Shown here piece after piece: positions 7,875 to 16,402 of a stretch of DNA of 64,000 nucleotides. The first letter of the stretch is position 1. Every line of letters starts with the position of its first letter. Both the position numbers and the translations under genes were made by a program. Source of the stretch: Dyadobacter sp. 676 (GTDB taxonomy: Bacteria > Bacteroidota > Bacteroidia > Cytophagales > Spirosomataceae); assembly GCF_040448675.1 (NCBI RefSeq), contig NZ_CP159289.1:124001-188000 (forward strand). The letters run 5' to 3'. Below the pieces are notes generated by a model that saw only the letters and a program-made list of their open reading frames with translations, searched no databases and was not told the origin of the DNA.

Positions 7875-9086
7875 ATGTCTGAAAATTTAAAATCGGCGCT
7901 CGGGACAGTTTCGGGACAATTTTTAGCAACGAAATACGAGCTGGAACTATCGTCAGAAAAGGTCTTTCCATTCGAGCCAGCCGAACTAAAAACACCGAAA
8001 AAATCCACCTGGTACGTGCAGTATTATGTGTATTCGGAAAAGGATCAAACCCTGAAAAGAAGAAAGAAGTTAGTACAGGGCAGCACCCAAAAAGAACGAA
8101 AGGAAACCGCCCGCATAATAATTGAAGAAGTAAATACAGTGTTGAAGGCAGGGGGGCACATTGACCCAGTAAAAAAGCTTAGAGAAATTGGACAAATGCC
8201 GCTCGTGGTGGCGCTCGACCAGTTCATGGCGGATAAGAAACGGACGTTAAAGCCGCAATCCGTCAAAACCTACGAAAAGTGGACAAATTACTTTTTGGAC
8301 TTCCTGGAAGCGTACAAGCTAATGAACCTGAATATCCAGGATTTCAACAATGAGCATGCCGCGGATCTACGCACTCACGCGCTGGAAACGCTTAACATGG
8401 GCAACAAGTCCTATAACACCTATAAAGGCTTTGTGAGCGGCTTTTTCATATATAGTAGACCCATTTATAAGCTTACATCTAATCCGATTTCAGAAACACT
8501 GTTCAACCTCAAAACGAAAACCAGTAAGCACATTGCCTATAATTCGCACCAAGTGGCCGAATACAAAGCCAAATGTGAAGAATTGGAACTTCCGGAATTA
8601 TGGTTTTTCGTTAGAATGATCTACTACACCTTTTGCAGGCCCTGGGAGGAAGTACGGAAAATGCAGGTGGGCGACATTAAAGACGATCACATTATTATTT
8701 ATGCCGACACGTCCAAAACTAATCACAGGTCGGTAATGATCCCTCCGGGTCTCGAGGCGATTTTTAAAGAATGGAATGTCCGGGAATACCCACCCCATTT
8801 TTACTTATTCTCTCACGGCTATAAGCCTGGGAAAACGCTAGTTAGCCATAATTTTTTCTACGACAAACACCGCAAAGTGTTGGAAAAAATGGAACTGGAA
8901 AAGCAGGGATATGATATTTACGGATGGAAGCACACAGGCGTAATTGCCCTTTATAAAGCAACGAAAGACCTCATGCTGGTAAAAGAGCAATGCGGCCATT
9001 CTGATATAAGCCAGACGGTTCAGTATCTGCGTGATCTTGGCGTATTTCACTACACAACTGGCATTAATTTATTCCCAGAAATCTAA
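7875..9086 (+). CDS. Phage tyrosine recombinase (integrase)
   Basis: 403 residues from the ATG at 7875. Layout: an N-terminal arm-binding part (TWYVQYYVYSEKDQTLKRRKKL), a SAM-like core-binding domain (about 115-215), and a C-terminal catalytic domain. Visible catalytic features are the first Arg in YTFCRPWEEV, the box II segment YGWKHTGVIALY, where Lys/Gly replace the usual HxxR as in many Bacteroidota integrases, and the nucleophile Tyr in HSDISQTVQYLRDLG. It lies directly inside attL, as expected for the enzyme that inserted this element into tRNA-Leu. The start codon sits in the second att repeat block, so the upstream sequence of the gene differs between the integrated and circular states. 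An upstream in-frame ATG at 7851 lies in the terminator loop and is unlikely. Confidence 0.93.
   Translation: MSENLKSALGTVSGQFLATKYELELSSEKVFPFEPAELKTPKKSTWYVQYYVYSEKDQTLKRRKKLVQGSTQKERKETARIIIEEVNTVLKAGGHIDPVKKLREIGQMPLVVALDQFMADKKRTLKPQSVKTYEKWTNYFLDFLEAYKLMNLNIQDFNNEHAADLRTHALETLNMGNKSYNTYKGFVSGFFIYSRPIYKLTSNPISETLFNLKTKTSKHIAYNSHQVAEYKAKCEELELPELWFFVRMIYYTFCRPWEEVRKMQVGDIKDDHIIIYADTSKTNHRSVMIPPGLEAIFKEWNVREYPPHFYLFSHGYKPGKTLVSHNFFYDKHRKVLEKMELEKQGYDIYGWKHTGVIALYKATKDLMLVKEQCGHSDISQTVQYLRDLGVFHYTTGINLFPEI
7901..7919 (+). repeat. Candidate left integrase arm-type sites
   Basis: CGGGACA at 7901-7907 and again at 7912-7918, 11 bp apart (about one helical turn), inside the integrase coding start. 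The same pair, spacing and strand recur at 50923-50940 near the right end. A shared spaced repeat just inside both att cores is what arm-type integrase sites look like. Confidence 0.6.
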
Positions 9087-9101
9087 TTTAACTTACTGAA
9101 T

Positions 9102-9350
9102 ATGATCAAGTATAATACGAGAACCGGGTTAGGTTCCGCGATGGATGAGAAAGCTAGAAACAAGCGGGATGTATTCTACAAGCCGTATCTAACCGGAATG
9201 AAATGCAAAACATGCCGGGTCGATACTGTCATAAGCTTTATCCAACATCCGGGTTATGCGGGATCAGGTAGTATTGATCCGGTGTATGATTGCTGCTGTC
9301 CCGAATTTGAACGAGCGATCCGGGCCAGATTGACGTCTGCGATTCGATAA
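9102..9350 (+). CDS. Small Cys-rich phage protein, unknown
   Basis: 82 residues, ATG 15 bp after the integrase stop. It has a CKTC pair near residue 34 and CCCPEF near residue 68, suggesting a small zinc-binding protein. Codon use resembles the neighbours. It is the only other plus-strand gene at this end and is probably co-transcribed with the integrase; a recombination-directionality or regulatory role is possible but not shown. Confidence 0.5.
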   Translation: MIKYNTRTGLGSAMDEKARNKRDVFYKPYLTGMKCKTCRVDTVISFIQHPGYAGSGSIDPVYDCCCPEFERAIRARLTSAIR

Positions 9351-9358
9351 AAAGGCGG

Positions 9359-9634
9359 TCAATCAGTAGTTTCAGTAAACCACTCTTGGAATGCGTAGTT
9401 ACCTCGAAACAACTCTGTCAGGTAGTCTGCATCCTTGAATTTTTGGATTAGAAATAAATGCGTGCTCGCGAATCTCTCGTTGATGGTAGCAGTAACTGTA
9501 TTGTCGCGAAGATCCACGTAGACTTCTAGCACACCATTATTTTGGGATGACATTTCGCCTAATATGGCGTTGCCTTCTACGCATGACACAGAAAAGCCCA
9601 AACGATACAGGGCCGATAAAATTGATTTTTCCAT
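9359..9634 (-). CDS. Hypothetical phage protein
   Basis: 91 residues, no recognised domain. The sequence is an ordinary soluble alpha/beta type, starting MEKSILSALYRLGFSV. It is the last minus-strand gene of the prophage and lies beyond the hairpin that ends the lysis operon, converging on the integrase unit, so it may be transcribed by readthrough or from its own promoter. Confidence 0.5.
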   Translation of the reverse strand: MEKSILSALYRLGFSVSCVEGNAILGEMSSQNNGVLEVYVDLRDNTVTATINERFASTHLFLIQKFKDADYLTELFRGNYAFQEWFTETTD

Positions 9635-9646
9635 TGAAAATAAGGT

Positions 9647-9669
9647 AAAAGCGCCGGAATCCCGGCGCT
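9647..9669 (-). terminator. Terminator of the late/lysis operon
   Basis: AGCGCCGG and CCGGCGCT form a perfect 8-bp GC-rich stem with a 4-nt loop, followed on the minus strand by TTTTACC. It touches the stop codon of the endolysin-like gene. Confidence 0.65.
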
Positions 9670-10127
9670 CATAGTTTGTAGTCTGTGTGGATCGTTATCC
9701 AGATTTCTTCACCTCGTTTGTGGGCTTCCAGGATCTTTTCGAAAAGGCGCTCGAAAGCCGTTTTGCTCTGGCCCACGCAATATTCCTTGTCCTCGATAAA
9801 GTTGGTAAGCCCTGGTAGCAAACAGCCTTCCGTGTTGTGGATCCGGTTCCCTGGGTGGATCAGTATCCCAGAATATCCGGGTACATTCACCAGGCGCGGT
9901 AAAAGCCGTTTGAACCTGGCCGAATGTGCTACAATCACCCGGTAGCGGCCGGTAGGTATGGCCGTTTCCTTTTTCACCTTCAATTTGGCGATTTCCGCCA
10001 GCGGCATTTCTGAATTCAGGCCCCGGTCTTTGTCTTCCAAAATGAAATGGTGGGCGGCCCCGTTGACCGTAAGCGTTCCCAACGTGCTGGCATTTCCCTG
10101 CCAGCGGCGGGTGTAAATTAATTCCAT
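9669..10127 (-). CDS. DUF5675-family protein, candidate endolysin
   Basis: About 152 residues from MELIYTRRWQGN. The DUF5675 signature is clear: TLTVNGAAHHFILEDKDRG, then IPTGRYRV, then SGILIHPGNRIHNTEGCLLPG. The His-Pro-Gly...Thr-x-Gly-Cys arrangement recalls the YkuD L,D-transpeptidase active site, which is why the family is often considered cell-wall active. It directly follows a holin-like gene and spanin-like genes, supporting a lysis role. The start at 10127 overlaps the end of the holin-like gene; an extended start further upstream would run deep into that gene. Confidence 0.75.
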   Translation of the reverse strand: MELIYTRRWQGNASTLGTLTVNGAAHHFILEDKDRGLNSEMPLAEIAKLKVKKETAIPTGRYRVIVAHSARFKRLLPRLVNVPGYSGILIHPGNRIHNTEGCLLPGLTNFIEDKEYCVGQSKTAFERLFEKILEAHKRGEEIWITIHTDYKL

Positions 10128-10128
10128 G

Positions 10129-10458
10129 TTATTCAGCGTTTGGAAGCTTGCTGGAAGCCGTTCTAAGCAGGTATTTGGAAATGATTTCGAGTAGCGGCTC
10201 GAAGCAGTAAGCAATTAGTCCGCTAAGGGCTGCTGCCACAAAAGGATCTTCGTTTTGAAACTGGTAGCGAAGTAGACCGGGAATGACCACGGTACACGCA
10301 AGGCCCGACGTTACAATCCGGATAACTTTTTTCCAGGTCACCAGCTCGTCTGGCTTGGCGATCCGGTAAACGGTAATGATGGTTGTCACAAACATGGACA
10401 AAAGCCAGTTTTCCGTCTTGATTTGCAGGCTTTTTAGAAATTCCTCTAAGTAGTGCAT
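10129..10458 (-). CDS. Holin-like membrane protein
   Basis: 109 residues with hydrophobic segments near 20-32 (WLLSMFVTTIITVY), 48-64 (IVTSGLACTVVIPGLLR) and 75-92 (AAALSGLIAYCFEPLLEII), and a short polar tail. Size, segment number and position immediately before the DUF5675 gene fit a phage holin. No family-defining motif was recognised, so the call rests on context. Confidence 0.6.
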   Translation of the reverse strand: MHYLEEFLKSLQIKTENWLLSMFVTTIITVYRIAKPDELVTWKKVIRIVTSGLACTVVIPGLLRYQFQNEDPFVAAALSGLIAYCFEPLLEIISKYLLRTASSKLPNAE

Positions 10459-10468
10459 TGGAACAGCG

Positions 10469-10828
10469 TTAAAGTATGAGTTTTAGCAGGACGCCCAGGC
10501 CAACACCACAGGCGCCCCACACATATTTCTTTTTCCGCTGATCGGCCAGCGACGCTTCAAAATTGATTTTTAACGCCTCGTGTTGAAAGGACAAAAAACG
10601 CTGCTCATTTTTCAGCGCCTGGTTCTGCTGCTCGATGAACCCATAGCTTTTTTGAAGGGTTACCATGCGCGGTTTGATCAGCTCGTATTTCACCGCGCTG
10701 TCTTGCAATGCTATCACGTATTTCTGCTTCAATAGCTGCTCGAAGGTTTGCCCGGTACTCGGCGACCAGGTGAGCGAAAGCGGCGCTATCAGTGCCGATA
10801 GAATCAGCATATTGTGTAAGCGTTTCAT
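10469..10828 (-). CDS. Spanin-like protein with signal peptide and C-terminal TM
   Basis: About 119 residues from MKRLHNMLILSALIAPLSL. An N-terminal signal peptide without an obvious lipobox Cys is followed by a charged helical region rich in Gln/Lys (QKYVIALQDSAVKYELIKPRM...) and a C-terminal hydrophobic end (VWGACGVGLGVLLKLIL). Its first ~75 codons overlap the upstream gene (10605-11039) in another frame, the arrangement typical of Rz/Rz1 spanin pairs. The signal-plus-C-terminal-anchor layout also recalls unimolecular spanins. Confidence 0.5.
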   Translation of the reverse strand: MKRLHNMLILSALIAPLSLTWSPSTGQTFEQLLKQKYVIALQDSAVKYELIKPRMVTLQKSYGFIEQQNQALKNEQRFLSFQHEALKINFEASLADQRKKKYVWGACGVGLGVLLKLIL

Positions 10829-11039
10829 ATTTGCGGTAATAAAACTGTGAGGAATCAAAGTGAATAGCGGCTTTTTCACGGTAGAGTTTCAGGCTGTCAT
10901 TGATCACCTGGGCGGGCATTGGCTCCCTACCCTGGTGATATTTTTTGTAGGCCCAGGTACAGACCAGGGCAATAGCGCCCAGGCCCAGTAAAAGCACGAA
11001 AACCGTAACGGCGATTTTAAAGGTGGCCCGGGCGTTCAT
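10605..11039 (-). CDS. i-spanin-like type II membrane protein
   Basis: 144 residues: one N-terminal TM (about 8-30, FKIAVTVFVLLLGLGAIALVCTW), then a periplasmic helical, charge-rich domain (REKAAIHFDSSQFYYRKYETLTQYADSIG). This is the Rz-type layout. It begins 3 bp after the large exported protein gene and overlaps the next gene by 224 bp in a different frame. Function is inferred from topology, overlap and lysis-cassette context. Confidence 0.55.
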   Translation of the reverse strand: MNARATFKIAVTVFVLLLGLGAIALVCTWAYKKYHQGREPMPAQVINDSLKLYREKAAIHFDSSQFYYRKYETLTQYADSIGTDSAAFAHLVAEYRANLRAAIEAEIRDSIARQRGEIRADQTAHGNPSKKLWVHRAAEPGAEK

Positions 11040-11041
11040 GA

Positions 11042-13429
11042 TTATTGAATTTTAGCGTGGATCCCGTTCCCGGCCACGCGCTCGGTGATCACCTGGCCAC
11101 TCGGCAGCTTCACTTCCAGGGTGTGCCAATTATTGTCGGCAAAGCTGTTGTGATAGAACCAGGCGGTTTTCCCGTCCCTGGACTGCGCCAGGGCAAAGCC
11201 CCGCTGCTGCTTGTAGGCGTCCACCAGCTCGTCGGCCTTGTACTGGCTCGGTATGATCCAGGCGCCGCCATCCAGGCGGTAGGTCAAATACTGGCGCTCT
11301 CCACCATCGGTCACGCCGAACGTTTTAGCATAGAGCCGGTGCGCGAAATAGGTTAAATCCGCACTGCCGGTAAATCCGTGGTAGAAATCCCCGGATCCAT
11401 TCCAAAGCTTGTTAAACTCATTGTTGCGCGGCTCCTTTGACCCCAGGGGAAACCAGTCCCCGGTAAGTGGCTGGCCTGGCCTGCCATCAAACAGCTTTTG
11501 ATTTGCCCAGCCGTACCCGCCCCACTCAAACGTCGCGTTTCCGTAAACGTGGCCAAAAAACAAGCTGGCAATATGTACATTCGGATCCAGCGGAAATTTA
11601 TCGGCCTTGTAATACGTGCCGTCCGAAAAGTTGATTTTATAGCGGTTGTTCGGCCGGGTTTCTCCCTGGCCGAACAAAACGACGCCCGCATGGTAGCCCA
11701 TCTGCTTAAAGTATTCCAGGCGGAAAGCCAGCTCGGTGGGCTGTCTCATGGCCAGATCTGGCGCCGGTAAATAAACGGCTTCCACTATCATGGTCGTAGC
11801 CGATAGCGGGGCGCCTGGCGAAAACTCGGTGCGTGGCAGGTCTTCGGGATCCTTGCGGAAAAGATCTTTATAATATTCAGCACTACGGCCAGAATTCAGG
11901 CTTTCGCCGCCCTGCCAGAAATAGTTATGGATAATCTCATAGGGAATACCCTTGCTTGCAAAATTCTGCTCGTAGCGCTTTCTTAGCTCGGGATAGAATG
12001 CTGAAAACATCGGAGACCAACCCGGCTGCCAGCCCACGTTTTCCGACATTTCCGAAAGCCAAATAGCGTCACTCGCCCCGCCTGTTTTCCAGGCCCATTC
12101 CCTGGCTTCATCTGCTGGTAGTCCGTCTGCTGTGGGCCAAATCGCCTTACTGGTGCCGTTCGGCCATAGCTCTGGACTTCCGTTATTAGTCCTGCCGAAA
12201 ACCGCCTCGATACGTTGATAATCGCTGAAAGTTTTCCCGGCCGCTTTCAGATCCTTTGCCAGCTGGTCGCTGGTTGCCGCATCCCAGGGTAAGGAATGGT
12301 GCGCCAGGTGCGTAACGCCTTTTGCGAAAACCTTCTCGACGCCCCAGGGATACCAGGACGAACCCCAAAAATGGCCCTTCGGTAACTTAATGTCTTCGCC
12401 AATATCGCCCCAGGAAATTTGCTGGCTCGACGGGTCGTAATTCTGCGGCACGTGGTTCAAAAAACCGCTGGCCGCCTGCGCTGCCGGTGCTACGAATGTT
12501 TGAAAAGCATAGCTGGTATTGAAGCTAAAAGCTTCGGCAGCGTCGGTTTTGTACCATCCCCCGGCGGCTTCCTGCGGGGTGCTGGCCCATTTATTAAAGC
12601 CCTCACTTTTGTACTGGCGGTTCAGTTTGCCTACCAGGACGCGTAGCGGGTTATTTCCGGCCACCACGTAATTTTTTAGCCTGGCGTCCGTGTCGATCTG
12701 GTGGCCATTGATCAGGTAACGGTATAAAAATTTCCCTTTGTCGCTCCGGTTGTCCGGCGCAATATCTGACATAATGCGTACGTCGGCAGAGTCCCGAAAG
12801 ATCAGGTTTAAATGATCATCCATGCCCTGGGTAAGGTTAACCAGCGGCAGAACTCCCACTGGGTTAACCGATCCATTCCCGGATCCCTGGCCGGGCGCTT
12901 CCGCGCCAGGATCCGGCGCGGGTTTGGTCCCGCCTCCGGTTTCCTTATTTTGAATGGTGAACGGCCCGGCCTGTGGATCGGATTTGCAGCTTTGCCCCTG
13001 TAACCTTAATTGGTAGTTACCGGCGGGCAAAAGCTGGCCAAAGGGTACGGATACTATGCTCGACCGTGGCGCGATCTGATGGGAGGTTACCGGCTGGCCG
13101 GACTCTGTTAAAATATCGACCAGGATAGAGTCGATTTTGTTACCATGGAATTCCAACTTTATGCCGGTCGCGCTTGCCTCGAATACTCGCAGTAAATTAG
13201 GCCCCTGGCCAATATCAGCACATTTTACTTTCTCTACGGGTTTCACCACCACGGGATCCGTGGGTTTACCGGCTTCGATCAGCGCCTGGCGTACGTAATT
13301 TTCAACGTAGGTTTTCAGGTACTGTTTGCCCACAATACTGTCGGGCATGGCAATTTCAAATTTGAGCTGCGCGGACGCGCTGAGCTGTAAGCCTACCAAT
13401 AGGGTAAGCAGGGAAAGCAAACGTTTCAT
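11042..13429 (-). CDS. Large exported phage protein, glycosidase-like, unknown
   Basis: 795 residues from MKRLLSLLTLLVGLQLSASAQ, a clear Sec signal peptide. An N-terminal beta-sandwich-like region (about 60-155, LRVFEASATGIKLEFHGNKID...) is followed by a Gly/Pro linker (GGGTKPAPDPGAEAPGQGSG) and a ~580-residue domain rich in Trp, Tyr and acidic residues (KGHFWGSSWYPWGVEKV, YFWQGGE, VVLFGQGETRPN). The composition resembles carbohydrate-active enzymes, but no family was assigned. It precedes the spanin-like genes, so it may be a virion-associated or released glycan-degrading enzyme. A Sec signal on such a protein is unusual for a phage. An upstream start at 13498 would add 23 residues overlapping the previous gene and is disfavoured. 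Confidence 0.7.
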   Translation of the reverse strand: MKRLLSLLTLLVGLQLSASAQLKFEIAMPDSIVGKQYLKTYVENYVRQALIEAGKPTDPVVVKPVEKVKCADIGQGPNLLRVFEASATGIKLEFHGNKIDSILVDILTESGQPVTSHQIAPRSSIVSVPFGQLLPAGNYQLRLQGQSCKSDPQAGPFTIQNKETGGGTKPAPDPGAEAPGQGSGNGSVNPVGVLPLVNLTQGMDDHLNLIFRDSADVRIMSDIAPDNRSDKGKFLYRYLINGHQIDTDARLKNYVVAGNNPLRVLVGKLNRQYKSEGFNKWASTPQEAAGGWYKTDAAEAFSFNTSYAFQTFVAPAAQAASGFLNHVPQNYDPSSQQISWGDIGEDIKLPKGHFWGSSWYPWGVEKVFAKGVTHLAHHSLPWDAATSDQLAKDLKAAGKTFSDYQRIEAVFGRTNNGSPELWPNGTSKAIWPTADGLPADEAREWAWKTGGASDAIWLSEMSENVGWQPGWSPMFSAFYPELRKRYEQNFASKGIPYEIIHNYFWQGGESLNSGRSAEYYKDLFRKDPEDLPRTEFSPGAPLSATTMIVEAVYLPAPDLAMRQPTELAFRLEYFKQMGYHAGVVLFGQGETRPNNRYKINFSDGTYYKADKFPLDPNVHIASLFFGHVYGNATFEWGGYGWANQKLFDGRPGQPLTGDWFPLGSKEPRNNEFNKLWNGSGDFYHGFTGSADLTYFAHRLYAKTFGVTDGGERQYLTYRLDGGAWIIPSQYKADELVDAYKQQRGFALAQSRDGKTAWFYHNSFADNNWHTLEVKLPSGQVITERVAGNGIHAKIQ

Positions 13430-13457
13430 TGATTGGAATTTACAGTGGGTTAAAAAA

Positions 13458-14279
13458 TCATTTTCGCTTACTTGCGGCCGCCCTGGCTTTGGCTTCATCG
13501 TTCTTTAATTCGATGTAGCCTAGCACATCAGCCAGGGGCCTTGCCATTACCTGGTCGTAGCCGCCGAAAACCGGGCTTTCGGCGACCTTGATAATTTGCC
13601 GCTCCCAATCCTGCACGAACATACCCTGGCTGATCGGTGCGGCGTCGGGGTCTTTGCTGGCCATCCCAAAGAGCGACAAAAGGCGGTTTGCGGCATTGTT
13701 AAACCACTGGGCGGTGGTGATCATCGTAACCAGGTCGCATTTCTCAAAAAGGGCCGCGCGGGCGTCACATTTGGCCGAATTGTAAGCCTGGCGCACATCG
13801 CCCTTAGAATCATTTTTAAAGCGCTCCATTACGCCAGGTTTCGGCCGGGCAATGGTGGCCATAAACCTGGCCAGGTGTGCTGGCGTTTTGTCGGTCGAAT
13901 TGTAAAAGGCGATCAGGTGCGCGGTGGCCACCACGAATTCGGCCGTGCCCAGTTGGTGCAAATCGTTGTCCGGCAGCAAGTATTCTCGCCCTTTAAGCTT
14001 CACCGACGCAACCGGGCGAAACTCCGGCCCTTTCAGGATCCAGTCCATCGTCCCGACCAGGCGCCAAAGCTCATCGCGGTTTTCACGCTGTTGCAGCTGC
14101 TCCCAGACTTCGGCCGGGCACACAAAAAGCGATTTCAAAAGCGAAAGTTTCGCCTCCATGCTATGAGGTTGCAGGTACACGGCCCGGATAAGGGGAATAA
14201 TATCCTTTCCTTTCAGATCCTGGTAGCTGTCGTAAAGCTGGCATCCAGCCTTCAATTCATTCACTACTACCCGTCTCAT
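13458..14279 (-). CDS. Hypothetical phage protein (connector/structural module)
   Basis: 273 residues, mostly helical, no recognised domain; basic C-terminus (KARAAASKRK). The ATG at 14279 overlaps the preceding stop codon (ATGA), indicating coupling to the DUF6712-like gene. Position after the capsid and connector-type genes suggests a structural or assembly role. Confidence 0.7.
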   Translation of the reverse strand: MRRVVVNELKAGCQLYDSYQDLKGKDIIPLIRAVYLQPHSMEAKLSLLKSLFVCPAEVWEQLQQRENRDELWRLVGTMDWILKGPEFRPVASVKLKGREYLLPDNDLHQLGTAEFVVATAHLIAFYNSTDKTPAHLARFMATIARPKPGVMERFKNDSKGDVRQAYNSAKCDARAALFEKCDLVTMITTAQWFNNAANRLLSLFGMASKDPDAAPISQGMFVQDWERQIIKVAESPVFGGYDQVMARPLADVLGYIELKNDEAKARAAASKRK

Positions 14280-15259
14280 AACCGCATGTGTTTGCGCCCT
14301 TCATTGTTGGGCAAAGTCCACTTTCTACTATCGTTGGTGCGGTACAAACCCGAATTGTAATACTCGGGAAACACGGCAGGCCCGGCGGTACCGTTCAAGT
14401 ACATACGTAAACGGGTTTTCGCATGCTCAATCCGGTTTTCCAGGATCTTGGATAACCAGGCGGTCTGTGGATCGTTTACCGGCGTTTCGTCTTGCAGGTT
14501 GTTCAGTACCGACGCGATCCGGGCGCCGGCCGGCGTGATCTGTACGCGGATCCAGGGCAATGCATCCAGCAAAACGGCGGGAGCGGCGAACTCCTGGCAA
14601 ATGTCCAGCAACGCTTTATAATTCGAGTCCAGGGCCTGGCCGGTTCGGATCTTCTCTTTCAGCGAAAAGTAAAGCCCGTCGCCGGTAATCGTTTTGACGG
14701 TTTCGCGCTCGACGCGCTCCATAAACCGGCGCAAAACCGAATACATGCGGTAGCTTTTGGGAACTTCCGGCAGTGCCCGGCCCAGGGCTGCGGGGGTGCT
14801 GATCAGGAAGCCGAAATTCTGGGAGAATTCCGCCGAATTCTTGTAAAGCTCAAAGTCGGCCAGGTTGACTTCCAGGAACGTCATTAGCGTTTCAATGGAT
14901 TCGTCGGCCTTCTTTACAATATCCTTTTGTACGGCATCCTCCTGGTATCGGAAAAGGCTTTCGGTTTTGTCGCCCTTCTGCTTGTTCACGCCGCTACCGC
15001 CGAATTCATAGAATCCTTGAAACCAGGCATCCTGGTAACCGTTCCAGATAATGGCGCTTACTGTCAGCGCTTTTAGCCGCTCTGCTTTCCCGGTTTGCAC
15101 CCCTTCCAATGCGGCCAGCTGCTCGGCGCCGATTAGGCCCTTTACCAACTCGTTTTCCGCCTTGTCCAGGTAGGGTTTTAAAATCTCGAATGTACTATCC
15201 TTGCGAATGGCCGAACCGATCACGGCCCGCACCTGGTCAATCGTTGTTATAAGATTCAT
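14276..15259 (-). CDS. DUF6712-like phage structural protein
   Basis: 327 residues starting MNLITTIDQVRAVIGSAIRKDSTFEILKPYLDKAE. The opening helix resembles phage head-tail connector proteins of Bacteroidota annotated as DUF6712, although this protein is longer. It overlaps the upstream gene by 23 bp and the downstream gene by 4 bp. A head-completion role is an inference. Confidence 0.65.
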   Translation of the reverse strand: MNLITTIDQVRAVIGSAIRKDSTFEILKPYLDKAENELVKGLIGAEQLAALEGVQTGKAERLKALTVSAIIWNGYQDAWFQGFYEFGGSGVNKQKGDKTESLFRYQEDAVQKDIVKKADESIETLMTFLEVNLADFELYKNSAEFSQNFGFLISTPAALGRALPEVPKSYRMYSVLRRFMERVERETVKTITGDGLYFSLKEKIRTGQALDSNYKALLDICQEFAAPAVLLDALPWIRVQITPAGARIASVLNNLQDETPVNDPQTAWLSKILENRIEHAKTRLRMYLNGTAGPAVFPEYYNSGLYRTNDSRKWTLPNNEGRKHMRL

Positions 15260-15611
15260 TTGCTAAACTTTGAATTCGGGCGCGCTCGGTGGCCGCCGCT
15301 GTTTTTGCTTCCTGGTACAATGCCACGTACATGGCGTGCTTTTGCTCTGCCTCGGGGTATCTCGGGTCGTTGATCCGCTTTTTCCAGACCGAAACGTTTT
15401 TTGCCAGACTTCCCCGCGCCAGGGCCAGGTCTACGCCCGCTTTGGGTATTTCGAAATCCTTCCTGGGCATTTTCACCGGCTCGTCTGCCGGTAGCATGCG
15501 GTTTTCCTGGATGTATTTCCGGCGGGCCAGCTCTTTGCGGAAAAGGTCGTCGTACTTGATCACTTCGGCCACTTCCCTGGGCGCTGGCTGGTCTTCGGGG
15601 ATCTGGGCCAA
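15237..15611 (-). CDS. Hypothetical phage protein, uncertain start
   Basis: At least 124 residues; a charged helical protein (YDDLFRKELARRKYIQENRMLP). The only common start codon is a TTG at 15611. The same frame stays open and protein-like for about 110 bases upstream (PDQYKVEFAKSCQLIDEYNR) until it meets the end of the preceding gene, with no ATG or GTG. Either an unusual start codon is used near 15715 or a start has been lost to an indel. Confidence 0.6.
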   Translation of the reverse strand: MAQIPEDQPAPREVAEVIKYDDLFRKELARRKYIQENRMLPADEPVKMPRKDFEIPKAGVDLALARGSLAKNVSVWKKRINDPRYPEAEQKHAMYVALYQEAKTAAATERARIQSLANESYNND

Positions 15612-15715
15612 AAGCTCCGCCAGATCCGCCGCCTTTCGGTTGTACTCATCAATCAGCTGGCAGGATTTGGCGAATTCGACCTTATACTGGTCTGGCGTGA
15701 GCGGCTGGCCAGGCT

Positions 15716-16132
15716 TTACGCTGGCTTCTTGCCGGTCTTGCGTGTTCGTTTGGGCTGATCCACCGGGACGGCTGGCGCGGTCGTTTCGGTCGCCACGGGT
15801 ACTACTTCGGTGAACGGATGTACTGGCGCTTCCGGCTCCTGGTCTTCCTGCGGATCCGCTGGTGATTCTACTGGCGTCGTGGGATCCGTTTCCAAAAAGC
15901 CTTCCCGCAACGCCGCCAGATCCACTTGTGGCGCGTGGACGTTCTGGATTTTGTAGGCCCCTACCAGGAAGGCTAAAAACTCCCCCACTTTCGGGTCGGC
16001 CTGGTCTAAAACATCTTCCAGGTTTTGGCCGGTCGCCTTTTTGAATTCGTCGGCGGCCTTCTCTGGTGTGCTGATCCCTCGGGAAACGTCGCGCATAAGG
16101 GAATGCAGCAAAATTTTGATTTTGGGTTTCAT
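15716..16132 (-). CDS. Hypothetical phage protein with Pro/Glu-rich tail
   Basis: 138 residues: a helical N-terminal half (MKPKIKILLHSLMRDVSRGI...KIQNVHAPQVDL) and a low-complexity half rich in Pro, Glu, Thr and Val ending in a basic tail (KRTRKTGKKPA). No family recognised. It lies in the post-capsid structural cluster. Confidence 0.6.
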   Translation of the reverse strand: MKPKIKILLHSLMRDVSRGISTPEKAADEFKKATGQNLEDVLDQADPKVGEFLAFLVGAYKIQNVHAPQVDLAALREGFLETDPTTPVESPADPQEDQEPEAPVHPFTEVVPVATETTAPAVPVDQPKRTRKTGKKPA

Positions 16133-16183
16133 TTGAAGCTTAAAAAGAAGTGAGCAAATGCGGTTTTGTACAGGGAATCCGAA

Positions 16184-16391
16184 CTACGGCTGGGCTGGTT
16201 CGGCTACGGTGGTAGGCTTCGTGTAAAGCTCTACCCAGGTCGGGAAGTGCTTTTTTATGGCCAGGGCCACGTCCTGGTTTAGGTACGTCCATTTGGGGCC
16301 GGGGTAAACCCAGTAGTGGGTTCCCAGCATCCAAAAAAGGGACTGGCTTTTCTGATTGAAAAGCCAGTCTTATGCGTTTGGTCTTCGCCAT
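16184..16391 (-). CDS. Small structural-cluster gene, frameshifted at a T6 run
   Basis: From the ATG at 16391 the frame reads MAKTKRIRLAFQSEKPVPF and then hits an A6 run on the plus strand (16333-16338). Reading with five bases there continues as WMLGTHYWVYPGPKWTYLN and stops at 16184 (about 68 residues), which looks far more protein-like than the uninterrupted frame, whose tail is Pro/Arg/His-rich noise. A shorter reading, starting at the ATG at 16330 (48 residues), avoids the problem. No function recognised. Confidence 0.5.
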
Positions 16392-16402
16392 TACGGGTCG
16401 TG

